Source: Nesterenkonia lutea
Lineage (GTDB): Bacteria > Actinomycetota > Actinomycetes > Actinomycetales > Micrococcaceae
Length of the DNA: 64,000 nucleotides
Assembly: GCF_014873955.1 (NCBI RefSeq)
Contig: NZ_JADBED010000001.1
Coordinates: 1,116,001-1,180,000, forward strand
Reading direction: 5' to 3'
Part shown: piece after piece, positions 55,205-63,247 of the stretch
Layout: each line of letters opens with the position of its first letter
How positions within the stretch are numbered: the first letter of the stretch is position 1
Program-made: the position numbers and the translations under genes
Notes under the pieces: generated by a model
What the model was told of the DNA's origin: nothing
What the model saw: only the letters and a program-made list of their open reading frames with translations
Databases searched by the model: none

Positions 55205-56209
55205 TCACCGCGTGAAGTCCGGCTGATCGGAGAGCCTGTCGTCCTTCAGGTTCGGCACCACCATGACGGGGCCCGCAGCCTTGTGCAGAACACCGCGGGA
55301 CACCGAGCCGAGCAGCGTGCTGGTGAGACCGCCGCGTCCGCGCGTGCCGATCACCGTCAGCTGGACCTCTCCGGTCTGTTTCGCCAGCAGGGCGGTGGGA
55401 TCCCCCGGCTTGACGGCCGCGGTGACGCGCAGTGAGGGATGGTGCTTCCTGACCCACGCCACCTCATCTTCCAGGGACTTCTCCAGCTCAGACTTGCGCC
55501 GATCTGTGACGCCCTCGTCCTGCGGGTCCAGCTCTGGATACCACTCCAGCCATCCCTCCAGGGAGGGCAGGGCCAGCAGCATGTGGAGGTCCGTCCCGCG
55601 ATTCTCTGCGGCCTGGGCGGCCTGGAGCACCGCGATGCGACTGTGCGGGGAACCGTCGATGCCCACGAGGACGGGCCGCTGATCCCCTCCCGGCTCGAAG
55701 CGCGCGGCGCCTTCCTTCACACCGACCTGATAGTGCCGGGGCACCACCACGGTCGGGCAGTGCGCATGCGCGGGCAGCGCTGAAGAGACAGAGCCCAGGA
55801 CTCGTCCCAGGAAGCCTCCCCGGCCGCGCGCTCCGACCACTGCAAGTTCAGCCACGCTGGAGAGATCCACCAGCACCCCCGCCGCGTCTCCACGCTCCGC
55901 GCGATAGATGACCTTTCCGGGGTAGTCATGCAGGTACTTGCGTGCTTCCTCGAGGACCTTCTTGGCGCTGGCGAGCCGGTCCTCAGCCTCGGACTGTTCA
56001 GGGAGCGCCGCCATCGTCGTGTACAGGGGCGTCGGAACGGTGAAGGCCGTGACCACTGTCAGCACCCGCCCGCTGCGACGCGCAGCGCGAGCGGCATAGT
56101 GCAGCGCGAGAAACCCCTGCTTGGACCCGTCGAAGCCTGCAAGGACGCCGAGCTCCCGCCTCGCGGCTTCGAAGGGTATCGGTCTGCTGGTGAGACTGTC
56201 ATGGCTCAT
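55205..56209 (-). CDS. tandem universal stress protein
   Basis: About 334 residues from the ATG at 56209 (MSHDSLTSRPIPFEAARREL), with GGAG 8 nt upstream; the frame extends 54 bp further. Two UspA domains: the first (VLAGFDGSKQGFLALHYAARAARR ... AVVGARGRGGFLGRVLGSVSSAL) and the second (VLVGIDGSPHSRIAVLQAAQAAEN ... TVIGTRGRGGLTSTLLGSVSRGVL). Both have the ATP-binding G-x2-G-x9-G-S/T pattern, so it should bind ATP. Two-domain Usps in actinobacteria respond to hypoxia and stress. It sits upstream of the Zn alcohol dehydrogenase on the same strand. Confidence 0.92.
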   Translation of the reverse strand: MSHDSLTSRPIPFEAARRELGVLAGFDGSKQGFLALHYAARAARRSGRVLTVVTAFTVPTPLYTTMAALPEQSEAEDRLASAKKVLEEARKYLHDYPGKVIYRAERGDAAGVLVDLSSVAELAVVGARGRGGFLGRVLGSVSSALPAHAHCPTVVVPRHYQVGVKEGAARFEPGGDQRPVLVGIDGSPHSRIAVLQAAQAAENRGTDLHMLLALPSLEGWLEWYPELDPQDEGVTDRRKSELEKSLEDEVAWVRKHHPSLRVTAAVKPGDPTALLAKQTGEVQLTVIGTRGRGGLTSTLLGSVSRGVLHKAAGPVMVVPNLKDDRLSDQPDFTR

Positions 56210-56332
56210 GAGGACACTCCCGCGGGGGCCTCGTGGCAGCTGACACGGGCGGCGCCCCCGCAATGGGATCCACCCTTGTCACCTGCCACTCTACCCATTC
56301 CGAGGGTCATTCTGCCCGGTCCGAGCAGACCT

Positions 56333-57376
56333 TCAGGGAACGACGACGGCGCGGCCGCGCAGCTCTCCGTCGTGCAGCTTCCGGTAGGCCTCAGGGCCCT
56401 GGTCCAGGCTGAACTGCTCGGTCTCCACGTCGAGCTGACCCGTGCGTGCCAGCTCCACGACCTCGATCAGCTCGGGCCGCGCACCCCAGTAGGGAGCCCG
56501 GATCCGCGAGCCGAAAGGCTGTCCGAGCAGGCCGACGCTGGTCTCCACGGATCCCGCGCCGACCAGCACCAGGTCCGTCCGGGGACCGCTGAGGGAACGG
56601 ATGATCTTCAGCACGGGCTCGTTGGTGACGAAGTCGAACACCGCGGTGACCGGGCCTGCCCCGACCGCCTCCGCGATCTTGGACGCGGCGTCGCCGTCGG
56701 AGAGGAAGGCATGATGGGCTCCCACCTCGCGGGCAAAGTCGAGCTTGTCCTCATTGATGTCCAGGGCGATGACCGTGGCTGCGGTCAGGCTGCGCAGCAG
56801 CTGCACCGCGATGTGGCCCAGACCGCCCACGCCGATCACCACGGCGACGCTGCCCGGCACCAGCAGCTCCAGCGATCCCTTGATCGCGTGGTAGGGGGTG
56901 AGCCCGGCGTCGGTCAGGGCCACGCTCTTGACCGGATCCAGCTCCCCGATCGGGACCAGCAGCCGCGGATCGCTGACGATCAGGTACTCCGCCATGGCGC
57001 CGTCGCTGCCCAGTCCCGGGGGTGTGATGCCCATGCCGGCCGCATGGGGGCAGTAGTTCTCGAAGCCCTGGGCGCAGGAGTGACAGCGTCCGCAGCCGCG
57101 CGGCCCGTAGACCGCCACGGCGTCGCCGACCTGCACCCCGGTGGCGCCCTCCCCCAGGGAGTCGACCACACCGACCCCCTCGTGTCCGAGCGTCATGGGC
57201 AGCGGGTATCCGAACGCCGCGTATTCCTCTTCGCTCAGACCCATCACGAAGCTGTCGGAGTGACAGGCGCCGGCGGCGGTGATGCGCAGCCGCACCTCGC
57301 CGGGGCCGGGTTCCGGAGTAGGCACCTCTCGCACCTCGGGCGGCTGGCCGATGGAGACGTACTGGAGTGCTTTCAT
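56333..57376 (-). CDS. NAD(P)-dependent zinc alcohol dehydrogenase
   Basis: Medium-chain dehydrogenase of 347 residues, started at the ATG at 57376 (MKALQYVSIGQPPEV) with AGGAGG 6 nt upstream. Catalytic zinc ligands are in GACHSDSFVMG and LGHEGVGVV; the structural zinc Cys set is CGRCHSCAQGFENYC; the Rossmann motif is GVGGLGHIAVQLLRSL. Similar to AdhA-type broad-substrate alcohol dehydrogenases of actinobacteria. It is the third Zn-ADH in this window, distinct from mscR and the gene at 1434. A perfect palindrome about 90 bp upstream may control it. Confidence 0.9.
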   Translation of the reverse strand: MKALQYVSIGQPPEVREVPTPEPGPGEVRLRITAAGACHSDSFVMGLSEEEYAAFGYPLPMTLGHEGVGVVDSLGEGATGVQVGDAVAVYGPRGCGRCHSCAQGFENYCPHAAGMGITPPGLGSDGAMAEYLIVSDPRLLVPIGELDPVKSVALTDAGLTPYHAIKGSLELLVPGSVAVVIGVGGLGHIAVQLLRSLTAATVIALDINEDKLDFAREVGAHHAFLSDGDAASKIAEAVGAGPVTAVFDFVTNEPVLKIIRSLSGPRTDLVLVGAGSVETSVGLLGQPFGSRIRAPYWGARPELIEVVELARTGQLDVETEQFSLDQGPEAYRKLHDGELRGRAVVVP

Positions 57377-57462
57377 CGTGATCCTCCTGGGAAGTCTGGT
57401 GGTGGTGCCCACATCGTGTCACCGACGCGCACCTGGTTCCAGCGCCGGCGAACACCGGCTGG

Positions 57463-57476
57463 GGTCTCGCGAGACC
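57463..57476. promoter_or_regulatory. perfect palindrome upstream of the alcohol dehydrogenase
   Basis: GGTCTCGCGAGACC, a 14-bp perfect palindrome 87 bp before the dehydrogenase start and 37 bp beyond the response-regulator stop. It could bind a dimeric repressor of TetR or LacI type, or be part of a weak terminator for the upstream operon. Confidence 0.35.
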
Positions 57477-57512
57477 GGGAGGGAATGGTCCGAGTGCCGT
57501 CGCAGCTGCTCC

Positions 57513-58163
57513 TCAGGCGGTGAGGCCCTGGCGCAGACCCCAGATCGCGGCCTGCAGCCGGTCCCGGCTCTGCGTCTTCATCAGGATGGACTGCACGTGA
57601 TACTTCACCGTGGTGACCTCGACGAACAGCGACTGTGCGATCTCGGCGTTGGAGAGTCCCTGGGTGATCAGGCGCAGCACCTCGGTCTCTCGCGGGGTCA
57701 GCGTCGAGAGCTCCGGCGCGGCGCCGCCGTGGCCCGAGCCGCGCCGGTGCGCGAACTCGGTGATGACCTTGTGCGTGATGCGCTGGTCCAGGGTCCCGGC
57801 GCCGGCGGCCACGGAGCGGATGGCATCGGCGATCACGGATTCCTCAGCGCCCTTGAGCAGGAACCCGGCGGCCCCCGCCTCCAGCGCGGCGAAGACGTCC
57901 TCATCGATGTCGAACGTGGTCAGGATCAGCACCTTCGCACCGCTGCCGGATCCGGTGATCTCGCGCGTGGCGGTGATCCCGTCCATGCCCGGCATCCGCA
58001 CGTCCATGCAGACCACGTCAGGCTGACGCTGTGCGGTGAGCCGGACCGCTTCTGCGCCGTCGGCGGCCTGGCCCAGGACCTGCAGGTCCGGTTCCGCGTC
58101 GAGCACCACGGCAAGGCCGGCACGGACCACGGGCTGGTCATCGACGATGAGCACTGTGATCAT
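57513..58163 (-). CDS. NarL/FixJ-type response regulator
   Basis: DNA-binding response regulator of 216 residues. The receiver domain has the acidic pair at residues 8-9 (LIVDDQPVV) and the phosphoacceptor Asp54 in VVCMDVRMPGMDG; the C-terminal LuxR helix-turn-helix is LTPRETEVLRLITQGLSNAEIAQSLFV. It overlaps the histidine kinase gene by 4 bp and is the last gene of the ABC-kinase-regulator operon. It probably controls this operon or a linked envelope response. Confidence 0.95.
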   Translation of the reverse strand: MITVLIVDDQPVVRAGLAVVLDAEPDLQVLGQAADGAEAVRLTAQRQPDVVCMDVRMPGMDGITATREITGSGSGAKVLILTTFDIDEDVFAALEAGAAGFLLKGAEESVIADAIRSVAAGAGTLDQRITHKVITEFAHRRGSGHGGAAPELSTLTPRETEVLRLITQGLSNAEIAQSLFVEVTTVKYHVQSILMKTQSRDRLQAAIWGLRQGLTA

Positions 58164-59491
58164 CCGGGTTCTCCTTCAGCAGCAGTCTGAGCTCGATGCG
58201 CGGCTTCGGTTCGCTGCGCAGGTTCGGCAGGTCCAACAGGTTCAGCTTCTCCAGGAGGCACAGCGGCGTCCCCGGTCCCCCGGAGGTCAGCGGCAGCGCC
58301 TGCCTCGGTGTGCTCGCGGGGAATGCTGAACGCCGTGCGCCAACCGGTGGCAGTCGGGGCCGCGCTGAGCCGACCGTGGACCAGGGCGAGTCGTTCGCTG
58401 AGTCCGGTGAGCCCGTACCCGCTGGCGGGCAGGCTGGGCCAGGAGCTGGGGCTGGCGGCGCCGTCGTCCTGCACTTCGACGCTGAGCCGGTCTGCTTCCC
58501 AGTCCACGGTGAGCACTGCGTCGGCACCCGGGGCGTGCTTGGCGATGTTCGCCACCGCCTCCTGGATGCCGCGGATGACGACGACGCCGGCCACCGGTCC
58601 CAGCGGCCAGGGCTCTCCCTGCTCGCGCAGCTGAAGCGGAACCCCCCGCGCTGCGGCCTCTCGGATGACCTGCGGCAGGTCAGCCATGGAGGGGGCCGGG
58701 AGCGCCTCCGCACCTTCCTCACCGCGGAGCAGGCCCACTGTGCGGCGCAGGTTCTCCAGAGCCGAGCGAGCATCGCGCTGAACAGCGCTGAGATAGCCGC
58801 GCTGGGCCTGCGGATCACGCTGCGCGAGGGCGCTGGCGGCCTGGGCGCTGACGATGATCCCGGTCAGGTGGTGGGCGGCGATGTCATGCAGCTCCCTTGC
58901 TATCATCGTGCGCTGCTGATGCACGGCCTGCTGCGCGACCAGCTCCTGCTCCCGCTCGGCGATCTCGGCGCGCTCGATCAGCGCCTGGATCAGCTGGCTC
59001 CGCCCGATCACGATCTCGGCGACCACCCAGCCCAGCCCGTAGAGCACGAATCCACGGGCGATGGCCAGCGGGATCCCCCCGAACTGGGCGATCTCTGCGG
59101 GGGCCCCTGTGCTGGCTGCGATCACCACGCTGATCACGGCCCACGGGATGATCCGCCGAGCAGCCCGGCGCCTCGACAACAGGCGCCGGGCGAAATAGGC
59201 GGCGAACAGCACGGCGATCCCGGCACTGGTGTTTCCGTGATCCAGAGCGAACAGCACGCAGTCGCCGATCGCCACCGCGGCCAGGACCGTCCCTGGGAAT
59301 CGCTGGCTGCCCAGGAGCAGCACCGCCTGCACCACCAGGGTCGCCACCGTGAGAGGCACGCTTGGGCCCGAGCTGGTGAACTCCGGCACGGCGAAGAGCA
59401 GCGGGATGATGGCCAGCACGATCAGCGACGGAGCGATGGTCCAGGTCCGCGAGGTGATCGGCGGTCTCGCATGCGCCAGCGAGTTCTCCAT
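58160..59491 (-). CDS. sensor histidine kinase (HisKA_3 type)
   Basis: Membrane kinase of 443 residues. Five to six helices fill the first 170 residues with almost no extracellular loop, an intramembrane-sensing layout. The phosphoacceptor His is in MIARELHDIAAHHLTGIIVS near residue 206. The ATPase part has the N-box EAVANIAKHA, D-box VEVQDDGAA and G-box SGYGLTGLSERL. A Glu/Ala-rich tail follows. It partners the NarL-type regulator downstream (4-bp overlap) and follows the ABC permease by 34 bp; such kinases often sense the linked transporter. Confidence 0.93.
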   Translation of the reverse strand: MENSLAHARPPITSRTWTIAPSLIVLAIIPLLFAVPEFTSSGPSVPLTVATLVVQAVLLLGSQRFPGTVLAAVAIGDCVLFALDHGNTSAGIAVLFAAYFARRLLSRRRAARRIIPWAVISVVIAASTGAPAEIAQFGGIPLAIARGFVLYGLGWVVAEIVIGRSQLIQALIERAEIAEREQELVAQQAVHQQRTMIARELHDIAAHHLTGIIVSAQAASALAQRDPQAQRGYLSAVQRDARSALENLRRTVGLLRGEEGAEALPAPSMADLPQVIREAAARGVPLQLREQGEPWPLGPVAGVVVIRGIQEAVANIAKHAPGADAVLTVDWEADRLSVEVQDDGAASPSSWPSLPASGYGLTGLSERLALVHGRLSAAPTATGWRTAFSIPREHTEAGAAADLRGTGDAAVPPGEAEPVGPAEPAQRTEAAHRAQTAAEGEPG

Positions 59492-59525
59492 GGGCCTTCT
59501 CCTGTCACCGGTCCGGGTGGTGGTC

Positions 59526-60332
59526 TCAGAGGTCCCGACGGCGAAGCGTCACCCACGCCGCGCCCGCTGCCGCCAGCGCCATCATAGTCAAGATCCCCAG
59601 CGCCAGTCCGGCGCCGAGACCTCCGCCCGGCCCGCTCGCGGTCGAGACCAGCGCCAGCGGTGTATAGCTGGACAGTTCTGCGGTGGCCGGGATGACGGAG
59701 AGGATCGCTCCCAGCGTCACGTCTGCGACGGCCGCTCCGATGAGCACCAGGAAGGTGGCGCTCTGGCTGCGGATCAGGATGCCCGCGGCCAGTCCGAGGA
59801 TGCCCAGCGGAATCAGGGTCAGCACACCGCGGCCGAGCACATCCGCGACCTCCCACCAGGAGGCGGCGATTCCACCGGCACCGATGGTGCTGGGGGCCAC
59901 TGCCACGAGGAATCCCTGGACGAGGGCGTAGCCGAGCCCGGTGAGGAGCACGGCCAGCGCGGTCGCAGCGACTTTGGCTCCGACGATCCGGCCGCGCCGT
60001 GGGGCGGCCAGTGCTGTGGTCACGATGCCGCCGTGCTTGAAGTCGGAGGTGGCCAGCAGCGCGCCGAGCAGCAGGATCGCGACGAGCCCGATGCTGACAG
60101 ACCCGCTCGACATCGACCCCCCGCCGAGGACGTTCATGGCGAGCAGCTGACTCTCAGCCGTAGAGGTGGACATCTCCGCCACGCTGGCGTCGAGGTCCGG
60201 ATCCAGGTGACTGATGGCGGGCAGCAGCCATCCGGCGGCCAGCTGAGTGGCGGCGACACCCAGGATGCCGACGGCGGCGGCGATCTTCGGTGCCCGAGTG
60301 CTGGTGAGTTTGAGCAGTTCAGCGCGGATCAT
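59526..60332 (-). CDS. ABC-2 type transporter permease
   Basis: Membrane protein of 268 residues with six helices. The N-terminal MIRAELLKLTSTRAPK is the coupling segment typical of small ABC-2 permeases. A large loop (HLDPDLDASVAEMSTSTAESQL) follows TM1, and the DFKHGGIVTTALAAPRRGRIVGAKV segment is the conserved cytoplasmic loop (K-x-G-T-x..P-R family pattern). It overlaps the ATPase gene by 4 bp. Probably exports a drug, peptide or lipid-like compound. Confidence 0.9.
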   Translation of the reverse strand: MIRAELLKLTSTRAPKIAAAVGILGVAATQLAAGWLLPAISHLDPDLDASVAEMSTSTAESQLLAMNVLGGGSMSSGSVSIGLVAILLLGALLATSDFKHGGIVTTALAAPRRGRIVGAKVAATALAVLLTGLGYALVQGFLVAVAPSTIGAGGIAASWWEVADVLGRGVLTLIPLGILGLAAGILIRSQSATFLVLIGAAVADVTLGAILSVIPATAELSSYTPLALVSTASGPGGGLGAGLALGILTMMALAAAGAAWVTLRRRDL

Positions 60333-61087
60333 CGCAGTGTCTCCTGATCGATGGTGGTGTCGTCGAGGGTGGGGGTGGTCGAGGTGGAGGTCATGGACAG
60401 GTAGAGCTGTTCCAGGTCCCGGTCCGTGGTGAGCTGGTCCAACGCCCCCGAGAGGAGGCTTCGACCGCGGTCGATGATCACGACGTCATCTGCCACGAGG
60501 GCGGCCTCGCTCAGCACATGGGTGGAGATCAGCACGGTGCCGCCCCGGGCGGCGAAGCCTCTCAGATGTTGGCGCAGCCAGCGGATCCCGGCGGGGTCCA
60601 ATCCGTTCGCGGGCTCGTCCAGGACGAGGATCGTGGGCTCCCCGAGAAGCGCGTTCGCCAGAGCGAGGCGTTGGCGCATGCCCAGGGAGTATCCGCGCAC
60701 GGCCCGGTCGGCGGCCTCGGCGAGCCCGACCTCCTGCAGCATCTGGCTGACCCGCTCCGGGGTGGCCCCGATCATGGCCGCGGTGATCGCCAGATGCTGG
60801 CGCGCCGTGCGGTCGGGGTGCAGTCCCCCGGCGTCCAGCACCGCGCCGATGCGGCCTGCCGGATTATGGATCTCTGCGTAGCTGAGACCCTCGATGAGTG
60901 CGTGTCCGCTGTCGGGTCTGACCAGTCCGAGGAGCATCCGCATCGTCGTGGTCTTGCCGGCCCCATTGGGGCCGAGCAGGGCCAGCACCCGGCCGGGTTC
61001 AGCGCTGAAGCTGACCTCGGCCACGGCCTGGGTGGACCCGAAGGATCTGGCGAGGCTGCTGATCTGTATAGCTGGTGAGGTGGTCAT
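60329..61087 (-). CDS. ABC transporter ATP-binding protein
   Basis: ATPase of 252 residues. Walker A LLGPNGAGKTTTMRMLLGL, signature VRGYSLGMRQRLALANALLG (YSLGM replacing LSGGQ), Walker B ILVLDEPANGLDP and the switch His in GTVLISTHVLSEAALVADD. First gene of the operon ATPase-permease-kinase-regulator. The family (bacitracin/lantibiotic-like exporters with NarL-type systems) is often used for self-protection against membrane-active peptides, which is inference here. Confidence 0.93.
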   Translation of the reverse strand: MTTSPAIQISSLARSFGSTQAVAEVSFSAEPGRVLALLGPNGAGKTTTMRMLLGLVRPDSGHALIEGLSYAEIHNPAGRIGAVLDAGGLHPDRTARQHLAITAAMIGATPERVSQMLQEVGLAEAADRAVRGYSLGMRQRLALANALLGEPTILVLDEPANGLDPAGIRWLRQHLRGFAARGGTVLISTHVLSEAALVADDVVIIDRGRSLLSGALDQLTTDRDLEQLYLSMTSTSTTPTLDDTTIDQETLR

Positions 61088-61283
61088 GAGTGTCCGTCCC
61101 GGCGCTGCTGCGCCTGTCCTGAAGTTCGGTGACTCCAGTCCATCGCAGCGGCGCCGGATGCGCCCCCTCCCAGGGGACAGACCTCTCCCCCTCCTTCAGG
61201 AGGGGCTCGTCCTGAACAGAACCGTTACAGCAGGACCCCCGGGGCCGGATCCTCGACCAGCCGGGCGGTGCCGGAGACGAAGA

Positions 61284-61316
61284 AGGTCCTGCGGAGCTGA
61301 CTGCTCCGCAGGACCT
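61284..61316 (-). terminator. terminator after the flavin monooxygenase
   Basis: A perfect 14-bp stem (AGGTCCTGCGGAGC and complement) with the 5-nt loop TGACT, 26 bp after the monooxygenase stop on the minus strand and followed there by TCTTCGTCT. Confidence 0.85.
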
Positions 61317-61341
61317 CTTCTCGCTCTGTGGCCGGGTTCCC

Positions 61342-63237
61342 TCAGCCGGTGGGGTCCAGGAAGATCGGCTCGAAGAAGTCGGCCAGCCCTGCCGTGTCGG
61401 ACAGCGGCAGGACGTGCGCCACGTACTGATCCGGACGCACGACGACGACACAGCCGTCTCGGCTGATTCCCCGCTCGGTGAAGATGTCGCGCTCGGGGTG
61501 GGTGCCGAACACGCGGTCCCGGGCGGTGAGACCGAAGGGGCCGACTGTGGGCAGGAAGGCCCGCGGCGCGTCGTTGACCTCCATCTCGGTGTGGGGCTGC
61601 TGGTAGATCACCTTGATGTCGAAGAGCGTGTCCTCATCGCTGCCGGTCGGGGTGCAGCGCCGCACCGGAGAGTGTGGATCCTCGTGCAGCCACCTCGCCC
61701 AGCTGCTCAGCTGTGAGTCCTCCCCGGCCGCCGGGGAGTCGGCGAAGGCGTAGATCCTCCACCGTCCGTCAGCTGTGGCCAGGTGTCCCAGGTGCAGCGG
61801 GTTGCCGTCGCTGACCCGGCAGACCAGCTCGGACTTGAACCGCTTCCCCAGGGGGAAACCGGTGGCAAGCTCCTGATGCTCCGCGGCCGCGGTGATCGCC
61901 GACGGGGAATATTCGGTCATGAAGCCTGCCGGGAACTCGATGGTCTTGACGTAGAAGTCCTCCAGCGCAGAGGCGTCCTCCATCTCCTCCGGCTTCTGGG
62001 CCATGAGCGAGGACCACTCCTTGTCGAAGTCAATCAGGTTCTGGGCGATGACCTGACGCTCGGCGGAGTAGGTGCTCAGCAGCGACTCCGGACTGCGTCC
62101 CTCGAGCACATGTCCCAGCTTCCAGGCGAGGTTGAACCCGTCCTGCATGGACACGTTCATGCCCTGCCCGGCCTTGGCGCTGTGCGTGTGGCAGGCGTCT
62201 CCGGCGATGAACACCCGAGGAGAGCGCTCACCGGTCAGCTCTGCCGGCACGTCGTCGAACTTGTCCGTGACGCGGTGCCCGACCTCGTAGACGCTGTGCC
62301 AGGCCACATGCTTCACCTCCACGGTGTAGGGGTGCATGATCCGATTGGCGTTGCCGATGATCTCTTCGATCGTGGTCTGCCGGACCTTGGCGCCCTCGCC
62401 GGGCTGGACCTCTCCGAGGTCCACATACATGCGGAACAGGTGACCGCCCTCGCGAGGGATCAGCAGGATGCTGCCGCCGGAACGAGACTGGATGGCGCAT
62501 TTGCGGCGGATGTCGGGGAAGTCGGTCTGCGCCAGCACGTCCATCACGCCCCAGGCATGGTTGGCCTTGTCGCCTTCCAGGCTGCGTCCGATCGCGGCGC
62601 GCACTCCGCTGCGTGCGCCGTCGGCGCCGAGCACGTACTTCGCCCAGACCGTGCGCTGCCGCCCCGCCTCCGGGCCCACCGCTCGGCGCAGCGTGACCTC
62701 CACAGGGTGTTCGCCCTGCTCGTGGACGGTGAGGTCCACGAACTCCCAGCCATAGTCGGGAACCATGCGCGAGGGGGAATCGGCCATCGACTCGGCGAAG
62801 TAGTCCAGCACCCGTGCCTGGTTGACGATCAGGTGCGGAAACTCACTGATCCCGTGCGGGTCATCGGCCGGGCGCGCCGTGCGCACGATGTTCTCCGGCT
62901 CCTCGGGATTCGGCTTCCAGAACGCCATCTCGGTGATGTGGTAGGCCTCGTTGGAGATCTCGTCGGCGAATCCGAAGGCGTTGAAGGTCTCCACGCTGCG
63001 TGCCTGGATGCCGTCGGCCTGGCCGACCTTGAGACGGCCGTCGCGCTTCTCGATGATGCGCGTGTGCACCTCGGGGAACTGAGCGAGCTGGGCGGCGGCG
63101 ATCATTCCAGCCGGGCCGGTGCCCACGATGAGCACATCCATGTGCTCGGGCAGCTGCTCCGGGCGGTTCAGGCCGATCCCTGCCGGTGCCTGGACCCGCG
63201 GATTCTGTGAGACGTAGCCGTGGTGGTGAAACTGCAT
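61342..63237 (-). CDS. FAD-dependent aromatic hydroxylase (phenol 2-monooxygenase / 3-hydroxybenzoate 4-monooxygenase type)
   Basis: Flavoprotein monooxygenase of 631 residues from the ATG at 63237, with GAGGAG 7 nt upstream; the longer frame is unsupported. The FAD motif is VLIVGTGPAGMIAAAQLAQF, the second FAD/NADPH motif YVLGADGARSGVRAAIG, and the GD motif FIAGDACHTHSAKAGQGMN. A C-terminal thioredoxin-like domain of about 180 residues follows, as in phenol hydroxylase and MobA. It hydroxylates a phenolic ring using NAD(P)H and O2. The adjacent HpcH/HpaI aldolase (10 bp upstream on the same strand) points to a ring-degradation pathway. Confidence 0.88.
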   Translation of the reverse strand: MQFHHHGYVSQNPRVQAPAGIGLNRPEQLPEHMDVLIVGTGPAGMIAAAQLAQFPEVHTRIIEKRDGRLKVGQADGIQARSVETFNAFGFADEISNEAYHITEMAFWKPNPEEPENIVRTARPADDPHGISEFPHLIVNQARVLDYFAESMADSPSRMVPDYGWEFVDLTVHEQGEHPVEVTLRRAVGPEAGRQRTVWAKYVLGADGARSGVRAAIGRSLEGDKANHAWGVMDVLAQTDFPDIRRKCAIQSRSGGSILLIPREGGHLFRMYVDLGEVQPGEGAKVRQTTIEEIIGNANRIMHPYTVEVKHVAWHSVYEVGHRVTDKFDDVPAELTGERSPRVFIAGDACHTHSAKAGQGMNVSMQDGFNLAWKLGHVLEGRSPESLLSTYSAERQVIAQNLIDFDKEWSSLMAQKPEEMEDASALEDFYVKTIEFPAGFMTEYSPSAITAAAEHQELATGFPLGKRFKSELVCRVSDGNPLHLGHLATADGRWRIYAFADSPAAGEDSQLSSWARWLHEDPHSPVRRCTPTGSDEDTLFDIKVIYQQPHTEMEVNDAPRAFLPTVGPFGLTARDRVFGTHPERDIFTERGISRDGCVVVVRPDQYVAHVLPLSDTAGLADFFEPIFLDPTG

Positions 63238-63247
63238 GATTGACTCC

